This document shows positions 1 to 7,532 of a stretch of 64,000 nt of DNA, piece by piece. Each line of letters begins with the position of its first letter. Within the stretch, counting starts at the first letter, position 1. The stretch is taken from assembly GCA_045577175.1 (NCBI GenBank), contig JAZNHT010000017.1, positions 18,686 to 82,685 on the forward strand. Direction: 5' to 3'. The stretch comes from SIG701 sp045577175 (lineage in GTDB: Bacteria > Bacillota > Clostridia > Oscillospirales > CAG-272). The notes beneath the pieces were generated by a model that was not told the origin of the DNA, did not search any database, and saw only the letters and a program-made list of their open reading frames with translations. Both the position numbers and the translations under genes were made by a program.

Positions 1-2
1 CG

Positions 3-173
3 GAGCTGTACGATAACATAGCGGCACTCAGACAGCTGCCGGAGGAGACGGTGCTTTGCATCCGCAGAATCTCCACGATGTCCGTGTTCAAGGGACAGAA
101 AAAAACCGAGGAAATGCACGCGCTGCATACCGCGCTGTTTGCCGCGCTCGTTTCGTTTGAATCGGCTGAATAA
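3..173 (+). CDS. C-terminal end of an unidentified protein (partial)
   Basis: An open frame enters from the left edge and ends with TAA at 171-173, giving 56 residues that end in SFESAE. No start codon is in the window. A hairpin followed by a T run lies directly after the stop, which supports this as the real 3' end of a gene. The fragment is too short and has no motif I recognise, so no function is proposed. Confidence 0.6.
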   Translation, partial: ELYDNIAALRQLPEETVLCIRRISTMSVFKGQKKTEEMHALHTALFAALVSFESAE

Positions 174-177
174 AAAT

Positions 178-209
178 AAACGGGGAACGGATGCCGTTTC
201 CCGTTTTTT
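178..209 (+). terminator. Rho-independent terminator after the left-edge gene
   Basis: A 13-nt arm at 178-190 pairs with 194-206 (one G-U pair) across a 3-nt loop, and the right arm runs into a T tract. It starts 5 nt after the stop codon of the partial gene. Confidence 0.75.
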
Positions 210-210
210 A

Positions 211-239
211 TGGACAAAACCGAATCGGTGTGCTATAAT
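211..239 (+). promoter_or_regulatory. Sigma-A promoter of the histidine phosphatase gene
   Basis: TGGACA at 211-216, a 17-nt spacer and TATAAT at 234-239. It lies just upstream of the GGAG ribosome site and the ATG at 271, so that ATG is preferred over in-frame ATGs further upstream that would lie in or before the promoter. Confidence 0.75.
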
Positions 240-270
240 GGATGAAAATGACACCGGACTGGAGATTTTT

Positions 271-999
271 ATGAGACTGCTTATCATCCGCCATGCGGAG
301 CCGGATTACGAAAACAATACGCTCACGGAAAAGGGATTTCGTGAGGCGGAAATGCTTGCCGACCGACTGAAAGACCGCACGATTGACGACATCTATTCCT
401 CGCCCTTGCCGCGCGCTGTCTATACCGCAGAGCCGACGGCGGCAAAGCTCGGCAAGGACGTGCACGTGCTTGAGTGGCTGCACGAATTTAAGGGCAGAGT
501 CATTATGCCGACGGGAGAGAGGGACATTGCGTGGAACATTCCGCCGCGCCTGTGGACACAGATGACCGAAATTTACCGCGCGGATACGTGGCAGAGCGCG
601 CCGATGTACGCATCCTTGAACGCACCCGAGGAATACAGGCGCGTTACGGGCGAATTTGATGCGCTTCTTGCAAAATACGGCATGACGCGCAAAAATCAGA
701 TATACACCTGCGCGAAAAATCCCGATACGACGGTCGCGATTTTCTGCCATTTCGCGCTCGGGATGGTACTGATCTCGCACCTGACGGGCATCTCGCCCGT
801 GCTGCTTTTGCAGACGATGTTTCTGCCGACGTCCTCTGTTACGGAGTTCGTCACAGAGGAGCGCGTGGAGGGCGAGGTCATCTTCAAATGTATGCAGATG
901 GGCGATACGTCGCATCTGTACGCGAAGGGCGAGCCGGTCTCCGCATCGGGACTGTACAGAGAATTTTTCGCCGGTGTGGATGCACCGCCGCAGGAATAA
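271..999 (+). CDS. Histidine phosphatase family protein (phosphoglycerate mutase-like)
   Basis: The 242-residue product begins MRLLIIRHAEPDY, where RHAEPD is the variant RHG motif carrying the catalytic phospho-accepting histidine of the histidine phosphatase superfamily. LTEKGFREAEMLA and SSPLPRAVYTAEP are the usual next motifs (substrate-arginine region). A second conserved histidine is probably in the IFCHFALGM segment near residue 160. The substrate cannot be read from the sequence; members act on sugar phosphates, nucleotides or cofactor intermediates. The start is set by GGAG 5 nt upstream and by the promoter position. The next gene follows after 9 nt, so the two are probably co-transcribed. 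Confidence 0.85.
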   Translation: MRLLIIRHAEPDYENNTLTEKGFREAEMLADRLKDRTIDDIYSSPLPRAVYTAEPTAAKLGKDVHVLEWLHEFKGRVIMPTGERDIAWNIPPRLWTQMTEIYRADTWQSAPMYASLNAPEEYRRVTGEFDALLAKYGMTRKNQIYTCAKNPDTTVAIFCHFALGMVLISHLTGISPVLLLQTMFLPTSSVTEFVTEERVEGEVIFKCMQMGDTSHLYAKGEPVSASGLYREFFAGVDAPPQE

Positions 1000-1008
1000 G
1001 GAGGAAGT

Positions 1009-2043
1009 ATGGCTGATATTTTGTTCATCGGTGCGGGCATGATGGCGTCCGCGCTCACGATTCCCGCATCGGAAAACGGGAATACCGTCCATCTGGCAGG
1101 CACGCCGCTGGATGACGGAATCATTGAGGAAATCCGAAAGACGGGCTATCACAAAACGCTGAAGCGTCAGCTTCCGCAGGACATCGATGCCTGCTTCACC
1201 GACGGGATTGCCGAACGGATCGGCAAGGCGGATTTGATTTTGTGCGGTGTGTCGAGCTTCGGTGTGGAGTGGTTCAAAAACGAGATCATTCCGATGATCC
1301 CCGAGTGCACGCCCGTGCTCGCCGTCACGAAGGGCATGATGCACGACGGCGAGGGATTTATCTCCTATCCCGAGTATTACGAAAAAACCACGGCGAAGAG
1401 GATCTCGTTTAACGCGATCGGCGGTCCGTGCACGAGCTACGAGCTGGCGGATCACGATCATTCCGCCGTCACCTTCTGCGGACGGGATATAGCCCTTCTA
1501 CGCACGCTCAAATCGTATTTTGAGACGGATTACTATCACGTCAGCCTTTCCACCGACATCCGCGGCGTGGAGTGTGCGGTCGCCTTGAAAAATGCGTATG
1601 CGCTCGCCGTCAGCTTTGCGATCGGGATGTCGTACAAGCGAGAGGGGCGCGAGTTTGAGCATTACAACTCGCAGGCGGCGCTGTTCGGGCAGGCGATCCG
1701 TGAGATGACGGGACTGCTTAACCTGTTCGGCGGCGACGGGTCGAATATCATGCTCGGCGCGGGGGATTTGTACGTCACGATTTTCGGCGGACGGACGCGC
1801 AAGCTCGGCACATTGCTCGGTATGGGGATGCCGTTTGACGAGGCGATGGACAAGCTCAGCGGCATCACGCTCGAATCGGTGGTGATTGCGGCGCGTACTG
1901 CGGAGGCACTCCGCCGTTTTGCCGCGGCAGGGAAGGCGAGAGTGGAGGACTATCCGCTGCTTTGCCACGTGGAGGAGCTGATTACGGGGAAATCCCTCGT
2001 GAATGTCCCGTGGGAGAAGTTCGAAAGCGAGTTCGTGAAATAA
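1009..2043 (+). CDS. NAD(P)-dependent glycerol-3-phosphate dehydrogenase family protein (GpsA-like)
   Basis: A 344-residue protein with an N-terminal Rossmann fold (GAGMMASA near residue 8) and a C-terminal helical domain. The segment GVECAVALKNAYALAVS matches the GpsA region that holds the catalytic lysine, and GAGDLYVTIFGGRTRKLG matches the GpsA motif around the substrate-binding arginine. GpsA reduces dihydroxyacetone phosphate to sn-glycerol 3-phosphate for phospholipid synthesis. The nucleotide-binding loop is divergent (MMAS rather than SWGT), so it may be a paralogue with another substrate rather than the housekeeping enzyme. It has a good GGAGG site and lies 9 nt after the phosphatase gene. 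Confidence 0.75.
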   Translation: MADILFIGAGMMASALTIPASENGNTVHLAGTPLDDGIIEEIRKTGYHKTLKRQLPQDIDACFTDGIAERIGKADLILCGVSSFGVEWFKNEIIPMIPECTPVLAVTKGMMHDGEGFISYPEYYEKTTAKRISFNAIGGPCTSYELADHDHSAVTFCGRDIALLRTLKSYFETDYYHVSLSTDIRGVECAVALKNAYALAVSFAIGMSYKREGREFEHYNSQAALFGQAIREMTGLLNLFGGDGSNIMLGAGDLYVTIFGGRTRKLGTLLGMGMPFDEAMDKLSGITLESVVIAARTAEALRRFAAAGKARVEDYPLLCHVEELITGKSLVNVPWEKFESEFVK

Positions 2044-2072
2044 AAAGAGCACCGACAGGTATCTGAAATACA

Positions 2073-2149
2073 GTAGGGCGGTGGCTTGCTGCCGCCGTAA
2101 CGAACTGTATAAAGCCAACTTTACGGCGGGAGCTAAACCCCCGCCCTAC
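2073..2149. repeat. Long imperfect inverted repeat (REP/MITE-like palindrome)
   Basis: The left arm 2073-2100 (starts GTAGGGCGG, ends CCGCCGTAA) is matched by the reverse complement of 2121-2149 with only a few mismatches, leaving a 20-nt loop. It is GC-rich and has no reading frame. It lies between the end of the GpsA-like gene and a separate terminator, next to an unrelated regulator gene. It looks like a small dispersed palindromic element. Confidence 0.7.
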
Positions 2150-2150
2150 A

Positions 2151-2188
2151 AAAAAGGACAGAGAATTTACGGTTCTCTGTCCTTTTCG
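2151..2188. terminator. Bidirectional terminator between converging genes
   Basis: A near-perfect stem AAAAGGACAGAGAA / TTCTCTGTCCTTTT with a 6-nt loop. A tract on the left and T tract on the right allow use from both sides: by the GpsA-like gene (plus) and the XRE regulator (minus). Confidence 0.85.
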
Positions 2189-2247
2189 TATGCCTTGCTA
2201 TCATATGCTGAAGCATGCAGGTGTTGTCGCGTGGCAGCAGGGCGGAA

Positions 2248-2901
2248 TCACTTACCTTCATTCTCTAAATAGTGCAATAAAGTTTGTCCCTCAGTACACA
2301 GTGACAGTGCTTGAACTGCCGTTTTTATGTTTCTGTCCGGATACTCAAATTCTGCGCTCCAATCGGCTTCGTCGAGCCGCTCCAAAAATCGCAATACCAG
2401 TATTTTTCCTAAAACAGCTTTGGCATACATATCGGTGTCGGTACAGCGTTCGATGACGGTTTCATAACGGCGCAAAGAATTTTCAATCAGTTCGTAAAAG
2501 AACGTACTGTTTGGGCTTTCTGATTGAATTTCGTCAAAAGCAAGTTGGTACTCTGCAAATGCCAGCCACTCCAAATAAGTATAATCGGTTGGATACGACA
2601 GAACTGCTTCTTTTGCCCACCAATAACTACTGCCATGATCTTGAGATGTTCTGTGTTTTTGCAATGCGGAATTGTATTTTTCCCTTGCCGGATCATGCTC
2701 AGCGTCGCTAATCCCCAAAAGTTCATCAGCCGATATACGGAGCGTCTTTGTCAGCGGTGCGATAAGAGAAATATCGGGACTTGATAAGCCGCATTCCCAT
2801 TTGGAAACCGCTTGATATGACACGCAAAGAGATTCGGCAAGTTTTTCTTGTGTCAGCCCGTTCTGCTTTCGTAACTGTTTAATTCTTTCACCTATCGTCA
2901 T
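2248..2901 (-). CDS. XRE-family transcriptional regulator with C-terminal TPR-like domain
   Basis: The 217-residue protein begins MTIGERIKQLRKQNGLTQ and has a complete Cro/C1 helix-turn-helix in residues 1-65 (LTQEKLAESL, SYQAVSKWECG, PDISLIAPL). The remainder, residues 70-217, is helical with aromatic residues and resembles the TPR-like sensing half common in Bacillota XRE regulators. It is monocistronic, with its own promoter. Its coding sequence is visibly richer in A+T than the his operon beside it, which may mean a separate origin. The target genes and signal are unknown. Confidence 0.85.
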   Translation of the reverse strand: MTIGERIKQLRKQNGLTQEKLAESLCVSYQAVSKWECGLSSPDISLIAPLTKTLRISADELLGISDAEHDPAREKYNSALQKHRTSQDHGSSYWWAKEAVLSYPTDYTYLEWLAFAEYQLAFDEIQSESPNSTFFYELIENSLRRYETVIERCTDTDMYAKAVLGKILVLRFLERLDEADWSAEFEYPDRNIKTAVQALSLCTEGQTLLHYLENEGK

Positions 2902-2939
2902 AAAAATCCCCTCTGAAATTCACTCGGTATCTTATCCCA

Positions 2940-2968
2940 ATTATACTATATTCTGCGCACCAAAACAA
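2940..2968 (-). promoter_or_regulatory. Sigma-A promoter of the XRE regulator
   Basis: On the minus strand TTGTTT (2963-2968), a 17-nt spacer and TATAAT (2940-2945), 39 nt upstream of the start codon. Confidence 0.7.
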
Positions 2969-3011
2969 TAACTTATTTTTCGAAAAAATGGCAACCTGCG
3001 GTTGAGGCGGC

Positions 3012-3048
3012 AAAAAAACAGCGTACCTGCTGTATTGCCGGTACGCTG
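3012..3048 (-). terminator. Terminator of the histidine operon
   Basis: On the minus strand the arms CAGCGTACC and GGTACGCTG form a 9-bp stem followed by seven Ts (3012-3018). It lies just after the hisIE stop codon. Confidence 0.85.
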
Positions 3049-3065
3049 AGGGAGTTATTCTTTTT

Positions 3066-3716
3066 TCACTTCGTCATTTTCTCCTGCTTGACCTTGTGAT
3101 CGATCACGTGGCGGGAGGCGAGCTCCTTCAGAATATCCTCGTTGGAGATGCCCATTTCGACCATCAGAACCATTACATGGTACACGAGATCGGAGATCTC
3201 ATAGATCGTCTCCGCTTTGTCATCCGCCTTGCCTGCGATGATGACCTCGGTGCACTCCTCGCCGACCTTTTTGAGGATCTTATCGATGCCTTTTTCAAAC
3301 AGGTACGTCGTGTAGGAGCCCTCTTTCTTCTCCGTCTTGCGTCCGCGGATCAGCTCAAGAAGCGCGTCCGGCGAGAATGCGTTCTCCGTCTCGCTTACAT
3401 ATACATCATCGTTGAAGCAGGAATCCGCGCCCGTATGGCACGCCGGTCCCTCCTTGCGCACAAGAACGGTCAGCGCGTCATAATCGCAGTCCGCCGTGAT
3501 CTTCACGATGTGCTGGACGTTGCCGGACGTCTCGCCCTTGCGCCAAAGCTCCTTACGGGAGCGCGACCAGAAGCACGTGCGCCCCTCCTTCATGCTGATC
3601 TCCAGACTCTCGCGGTTCATGTACGCAAGCGTCAAAACCTTGCCCGTTTCCGCATCCGTTACGATCGCGGGAATCAGACCGTTTTCATCAAATTTCAACT
3701 TATCAACAGAAAGCAT
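3066..3716 (-). CDS. hisIE: Bifunctional phosphoribosyl-AMP cyclohydrolase / phosphoribosyl-ATP pyrophosphohydrolase
   Basis: A 216-residue fusion that catalyses steps 2 and 3 of histidine synthesis. Residues 1-105 are the cyclohydrolase (LTLAYMNRESL, FWSRSRKELWRKGETSGN, and a metal-binding segment with the Cys of GPACHTG and a second Cys in DSCF). Residues 115-205 are the MazG-like pyrophosphohydrolase (YLFEKGIDKILKKVGEE, then EISDLVYHVMVLM). Length and domain order are normal for HisIE. It is the last gene of the operon, 17 nt after hisF, and is followed by the terminator. Confidence 0.97.
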   Translation of the reverse strand: MLSVDKLKFDENGLIPAIVTDAETGKVLTLAYMNRESLEISMKEGRTCFWSRSRKELWRKGETSGNVQHIVKITADCDYDALTVLVRKEGPACHTGADSCFNDDVYVSETENAFSPDALLELIRGRKTEKKEGSYTTYLFEKGIDKILKKVGEECTEVIIAGKADDKAETIYEISDLVYHVMVLMVEMGISNEDILKELASRHVIDHKVKQEKMTK

Positions 3717-3733
3717 ATGTGTGTCCTCTTTTA

Positions 3734-4492
3734 TCAGATTCGTGCCGGAATGCCGGCGGTTTTGAGTGCGTGTTTGAGATCGGGGATCTTGACCTCCCCG
3801 AAGTGGAAGATCGATGCGGCAAGTCCTGCATCTACCTTCGGAAGTGCATTGAACAGCGTCACAAAATCTTCAATCTTACCCGCGCCGCCCGATGCGATTA
3901 CGGGAACGGAGACAACGCGGCACACCGCGTCCAGCATTTCGAGATCGAAGCCGCCCTTCACGCCGTCCGTGTCAATGCTGTTCAGAACGATCTCGCCCGC
4001 GCCGCTGTCTACGCCGCGGCGGATCCATTCGATTGCATCAATGCCTGTGTTCTCCCGTCCGCCTTTGGCGAACACGGTGAATTTACCGTCCACGCGCTTG
4101 ACGTCCACGGAGAGAACAACGCATTGGTCGCCGTATTTTTTTGCAGCCTCCCCGATGAGGAAAGGATTGCGGATCGCGCCCGAATTGACGCTCACCTTAT
4201 CCGCGCCGCATTTCAGCACGCGATCGAAATCGGCGACCGTATTGATGCCGCCGCCGACGGTCAGCGGAATGAAGATGGTCGATGCCACCTCGGTGAGGAT
4301 TTCGGTGAACAGGCCGCGTCCCTCCGCGGATGCGGTGATGTCGTAGAATACAAGCTCATCCGCACCGCAGTCGCTGTAATATTTCGCAAGCGAAACGGGG
4401 GAGGAAACGTCGTGCAGATCGAGAAAATTCGTGCCCTTGACCACGCGTCCGTCGCGCACGTCCAAACAGGGAATGATTCGTTTTGTTACCAT
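3734..4492 (-). CDS. hisF: Imidazole glycerol phosphate synthase, cyclase subunit
   Basis: A 252-residue TIM barrel that uses ammonia from HisH to form imidazole glycerol phosphate and AICAR. It begins MVTKRIIPCLDVRDGRVVKG, where the Asp of CLDVRDG is the family's catalytic acid; the second is in LSVDVKR. VIASGGAG is a phosphate-binding loop. An in-frame ATG 18 codons upstream lies inside hisA; the start at 4492 is preferred because it has GGAGG at the right distance and gives the canonical N-terminus. It begins 1 nt after the hisA stop codon. Confidence 0.97.
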   Translation of the reverse strand: MVTKRIIPCLDVRDGRVVKGTNFLDLHDVSSPVSLAKYYSDCGADELVFYDITASAEGRGLFTEILTEVASTIFIPLTVGGGINTVADFDRVLKCGADKVSVNSGAIRNPFLIGEAAKKYGDQCVVLSVDVKRVDGKFTVFAKGGRENTGIDAIEWIRRGVDSGAGEIVLNSIDTDGVKGGFDLEMLDAVCRVVSVPVIASGGAGKIEDFVTLFNALPKVDAGLAASIFHFGEVKIPDLKHALKTAGIPARI

Positions 4493-4493
4493 G

Positions 4494-5219
4494 TCAGATA
4501 CCTCCCTCACGGGCGACGGCGAGTGCGTCCTCAAGTTTGAGTGCACCGGTGTAGAGCACCCGCCCGACGATGGCGCCGTACACGCCGAGCTCTCGCATCG
4601 CGCGGAGATCGTCCAAGGTGGAGATGCCGCCCGAGGCGATGATGTTCATGGAAAGCTCGTTTTTCAGACGTGCGTACAACTCGCGGTTTGTGCCGCCCTG
4701 CATCCCGTCGCGGGAAATGTCCGTGCTGATGACGGTACGGATGCCGAGCGACTCAAGCTCGCGGCAAAATTCGAAGCACTCGCGCCCCGATACCTCCGTC
4801 CAACCGCGCACAGCAACGTAGCCGTCCTTAATATCGACGCCGACAGCGATGTGCTCGCCGTACTCCTTAGCCGCCGCCTTCAGAAAATCGGGATTTTCAA
4901 TCGCCGCCGTGCCGAGGATTACGCGGTGCGCACCTGCGGAGAGATATGTTTCCACCGTATCGAGCGAGCGGATGCCGCCGCCGATTTCCGTTTCAAGCGG
5001 TGTTGCGGAGAGGATCGCGCGAATCGTGTCGAGATTTGCCGTCGTGCCGTCCTTGGCACCTTCGAGATCGACAACATGCAGTTTTGTCGCACCTGCGGCG
5101 TAAAACCGTTTCGCTACGCCGACAGGATCGTTGTCGTAAACGGTCATTTGCTTATAATCTCCGCGGGTGAGGCGCACAGCCTTGCCCTCGTAGAGATCGA
5201 TTGCGGGAAAAATAAACAT
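4494..5219 (-). CDS. hisA: ProFAR isomerase (phosphoribosylformimino-AICAR-P isomerase)
   Basis: A 241-residue TIM barrel for the Amadori rearrangement that precedes HisF. It shows the HisA signatures PAIDLYEGKAVRL (catalytic Asp), the phosphate loop GGGIRSLDTV and the second catalytic Asp in STDISRDGMQGG, and a second phosphate loop ASGGISTLDDL. The start at 5219 has GTGAGG upstream; an ATG four codons earlier is possible. It lies between hisH and hisF with single-digit spacing, as expected for the functional trio HisH-HisA-HisF. Confidence 0.97.
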   Translation of the reverse strand: MFIFPAIDLYEGKAVRLTRGDYKQMTVYDNDPVGVAKRFYAAGATKLHVVDLEGAKDGTTANLDTIRAILSATPLETEIGGGIRSLDTVETYLSAGAHRVILGTAAIENPDFLKAAAKEYGEHIAVGVDIKDGYVAVRGWTEVSGRECFEFCRELESLGIRTVISTDISRDGMQGGTNRELYARLKNELSMNIIASGGISTLDDLRAMRELGVYGAIVGRVLYTGALKLEDALAVAREGGI

Positions 5220-5227
5220 ACCTGACC

Positions 5228-5866
5228 TCACTTTCCGATGCTTGCGGGATCACATCCGCAGAACGCGGCGAGAATGGCAAGACCGACCTTTCCGCTCTTT
5301 TCGGGATGGAACTGCATACCGCATACATTGCCGTCTGCGACCGCCGCGGTGATCTTCGCGCCGTAGTCGGTGTATGCGATCAGTGCGTCATCACAATCCA
5401 CGCCGCAGAACGAGTGGACGAAATAGACGCAGTCTCCCTCATTTATATAGCGGAAGACGGGATTTTTCTCCTTACCTTCGGGGAAGGCAAGCGCGTTCCA
5501 GCCGATGTGCGGGATTTTCATGCTGCCGTGCGTCAGATCGTCAATCGGGCGCACCGCCCCGTGGATCAGCCCCAGCCCGTCATGTTCGCCGTACTCGTAA
5601 CTTTTCTCAAACAGCATCTGCATACCGAGACAGATACCCATCAGCGGCTTGCCGGCTTTCGCTTCTTCAATTACAACGGTATCCAGTCCCGTTGCTCTGA
5701 GCTTTGCCGCCGCATCCCCGAATGCACCAACGCCTGGGAGGATGATTTTGTCCGCCTGGCGGATCACATCCGCGTCACCCGTGACGATGGCTTCCGCGCC
5801 GATGGCGGCGAGGGAGCTCTTCAGCGAGAACAGATTGCCAACGCCGTAGTCAACGATTGCGATCAT
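5228..5866 (-). CDS. hisH: Imidazole glycerol phosphate synthase, glutaminase subunit
   Basis: A 212-residue class I glutamine amidotransferase that supplies ammonia to HisF. The N-terminus MIAIVDYGVGNLFS is typical, the nucleophile is the Cys in GICLGMQMLF, and the His-Glu pair is in GMQFHPEKSG. LPGVGAFGDA is the oxyanion-side loop. It overlaps hisB by one base (start ATG shares its first base with the hisB TGA), indicating translational coupling. Confidence 0.97.
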   Translation of the reverse strand: MIAIVDYGVGNLFSLKSSLAAIGAEAIVTGDADVIRQADKIILPGVGAFGDAAAKLRATGLDTVVIEEAKAGKPLMGICLGMQMLFEKSYEYGEHDGLGLIHGAVRPIDDLTHGSMKIPHIGWNALAFPEGKEKNPVFRYINEGDCVYFVHSFCGVDCDDALIAYTDYGAKITAAVADGNVCGMQFHPEKSGKVGLAILAAFCGCDPASIGK

Positions 5867-6462
5867 CAGAGGACTCCTTTGCTGGACGGGATCTCGCCCG
5901 CGGTGTCCGCGTCGATTTTCACAGCGGCACGGAGCACACGGGCGAACGATTTGAACGCGCCTTCGAGAATGTGGTGCGAGTTTTCGCCTGCCATCTGTCT
6001 GAGGTGGAGCGTCATCGCGGAGGTGCGCGTCAGTGCGAGGAAAAATTCCTTGCCGAGCTCGGTGTCAAACGTGCCGATTTTCGCCGCAGGAATAGCAAGC
6101 TCATACGCGAGATAGCCGCGTCCCGACAGATCGATGGCGCAGAGGATCAGCGCCTCGTCCATCGGCAGAAGCATCGAGCCGTAGCGGACGATGCCGCGTT
6201 TGTCGCCGAGGGCTTGGCGGATCGCCTCGCCGAGTGCGATACCGATGTCCTCGACGGAGTGGTGATCGTCCACATCCGTGTCGCCCGTGCATTTCACGGT
6301 CAGATCAAATCTGCCGTGGGAAGCAAACAGCGTCAGCATGTGATTGAGGAAGGGCACGCCCGTGTCAATGTCAGCCTTTCCCGTGCCGTCGAGATTCAGC
6401 TTCAGCGTAATATCCGTCTCCGCCGTCTTGCGGACGATGGATGCGATTCTTTCGTTATTCAT
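5866..6462 (-). CDS. hisB: Imidazoleglycerol-phosphate dehydratase
   Basis: A 198-residue monofunctional dehydratase. The two metal-binding histidine motifs are visible: DVDDHHSVEDIGIALG and, near the C-terminus, ENSHHILEGAFKSFARVL. There is no histidinol-phosphatase domain, so this organism needs a separate phosphatase, and none is present in the operon. The start overlaps the hisC stop by 4 nt. Confidence 0.97.
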   Translation of the reverse strand: MNNERIASIVRKTAETDITLKLNLDGTGKADIDTGVPFLNHMLTLFASHGRFDLTVKCTGDTDVDDHHSVEDIGIALGEAIRQALGDKRGIVRYGSMLLPMDEALILCAIDLSGRGYLAYELAIPAAKIGTFDTELGKEFFLALTRTSAMTLHLRQMAGENSHHILEGAFKSFARVLRAAVKIDADTAGEIPSSKGVL

Positions 6463-7532
6463 AAGGAACCTCCTTGGGGGAGAATTTCAGTCAGTGCATC
6501 GATCAGTGCCTGCATCTCCTCGGGCGCACCGACGGTGATGCGCAGATACGGAGAGATGCGATCCACACTGAAGTGACGGACGAGAACGCCGCGCGCCTTG
6601 AGCGCGAGATAAAGTGCTTCGCCGTCCATGGTGTTATGCTTCGCGAAGAGGAAATTCGCCTTGGAATCGGTCATCGTGAAGCCGAGCGTGGCGAGCTTTT
6701 TTGCCGTCCATGCGCGCGTCTCCATGATTTTTCGGCAATTGCCGTTATAGTAATCCTGCGCGGCGAGCGTTGCCTCGCCTGCCGCACACGTCAGTCGGTT
6801 GACGTTGTACGGATTCGTTGAAAATTTGATCTTGTTCAAGTCCGCAATCAGCGATGCGTTTCCGATCGCAAAGCCGAGACGGGCTCCTGCCATAGATCGG
6901 GATTTGGAAAACGTCTGCACGACGAGCAGATTGTCATGCTTCTTTGTAAGCGGTACGGCGGATTCCGCGCCGAAATCCACATACGCCTCATCAATCACAA
7001 CGACGTTGTTCGGATTGCGGCGGACGATCTCTTCGATTTCGGCAATTGCCAAAGTAATACCGGTCGGGGCGTTCGGATTGGCAATCACGACGGTTGCGCC
7101 TGCGCCGTAATAGTCCGAGGGACGGATGGTGAAATCCTCCGCAAGGGGAACGGCGGTATAGCGGATGCCGTACAGATTTGCATAGACTTTGTAAAATCCG
7201 TAAGAAATATCGGGGAACACCGCACCGCAGTCGGCATCGCAGAACGCCATAAACGCAAATGAAAGCGACTCATCCGAGCCGTTGGAGATGAACACGTTTT
7301 CAATCTCCACACCGTACTGCGCGGCAAGTGCCTCGCGCAATCGGCGGCATTCGGGATCGGAATACAGCTTCAGATTCCGCACCTCGAGGTCATTGATGCG
7401 CTCGATCACACCGGGCGCGGGCGGATAGGGGGATTCGTTCGTGTTCAGCTTAACGTATTTTTTGTCCTGCGGCTGCTCGCCCGGGACGTATTCCTTCAGA
7501 GAATCAAATCGGCGGCTGATAAAGCGGCTCAT
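6459..7532 (-). CDS. hisC: Histidinol-phosphate aminotransferase
   Basis: A 357-residue fold-type I PLP enzyme that transaminates imidazole-acetol phosphate. Recognisable elements are KLNTNESPYPPAP near residue 28, the cofactor motifs NPNAPTG and DEAYVDF, the PLP-lysine in TFSKSRSMAGARLG, and the C-terminal substrate-binding arginine in SPYLRITVG. The length is standard. Its start overlaps the hisD stop codon by 4 nt. Confidence 0.96.
   Translation of the reverse strand: MSRFISRRFDSLKEYVPGEQPQDKKYVKLNTNESPYPPAPGVIERINDLEVRNLKLYSDPECRRLREALAAQYGVEIENVFISNGSDESLSFAFMAFCDADCGAVFPDISYGFYKVYANLYGIRYTAVPLAEDFTIRPSDYYGAGATVVIANPNAPTGITLAIAEIEEIVRRNPNNVVVIDEAYVDFGAESAVPLTKKHDNLLVVQTFSKSRSMAGARLGFAIGNASLIADLNKIKFSTNPYNVNRLTCAAGEATLAAQDYYNGNCRKIMETRAWTAKKLATLGFTMTDSKANFLFAKHNTMDGEALYLALKARGVLVRHFSVDRISPYLRITVGAPEEMQALIDALTEILPQGGSL

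Noticed and set aside
139..270. Extension of the histidine phosphatase start to an ATG at 139 within the preceding gene
   Set aside because: It would run through the terminator and promoter at 178-239; the first residues then have no family similarity.
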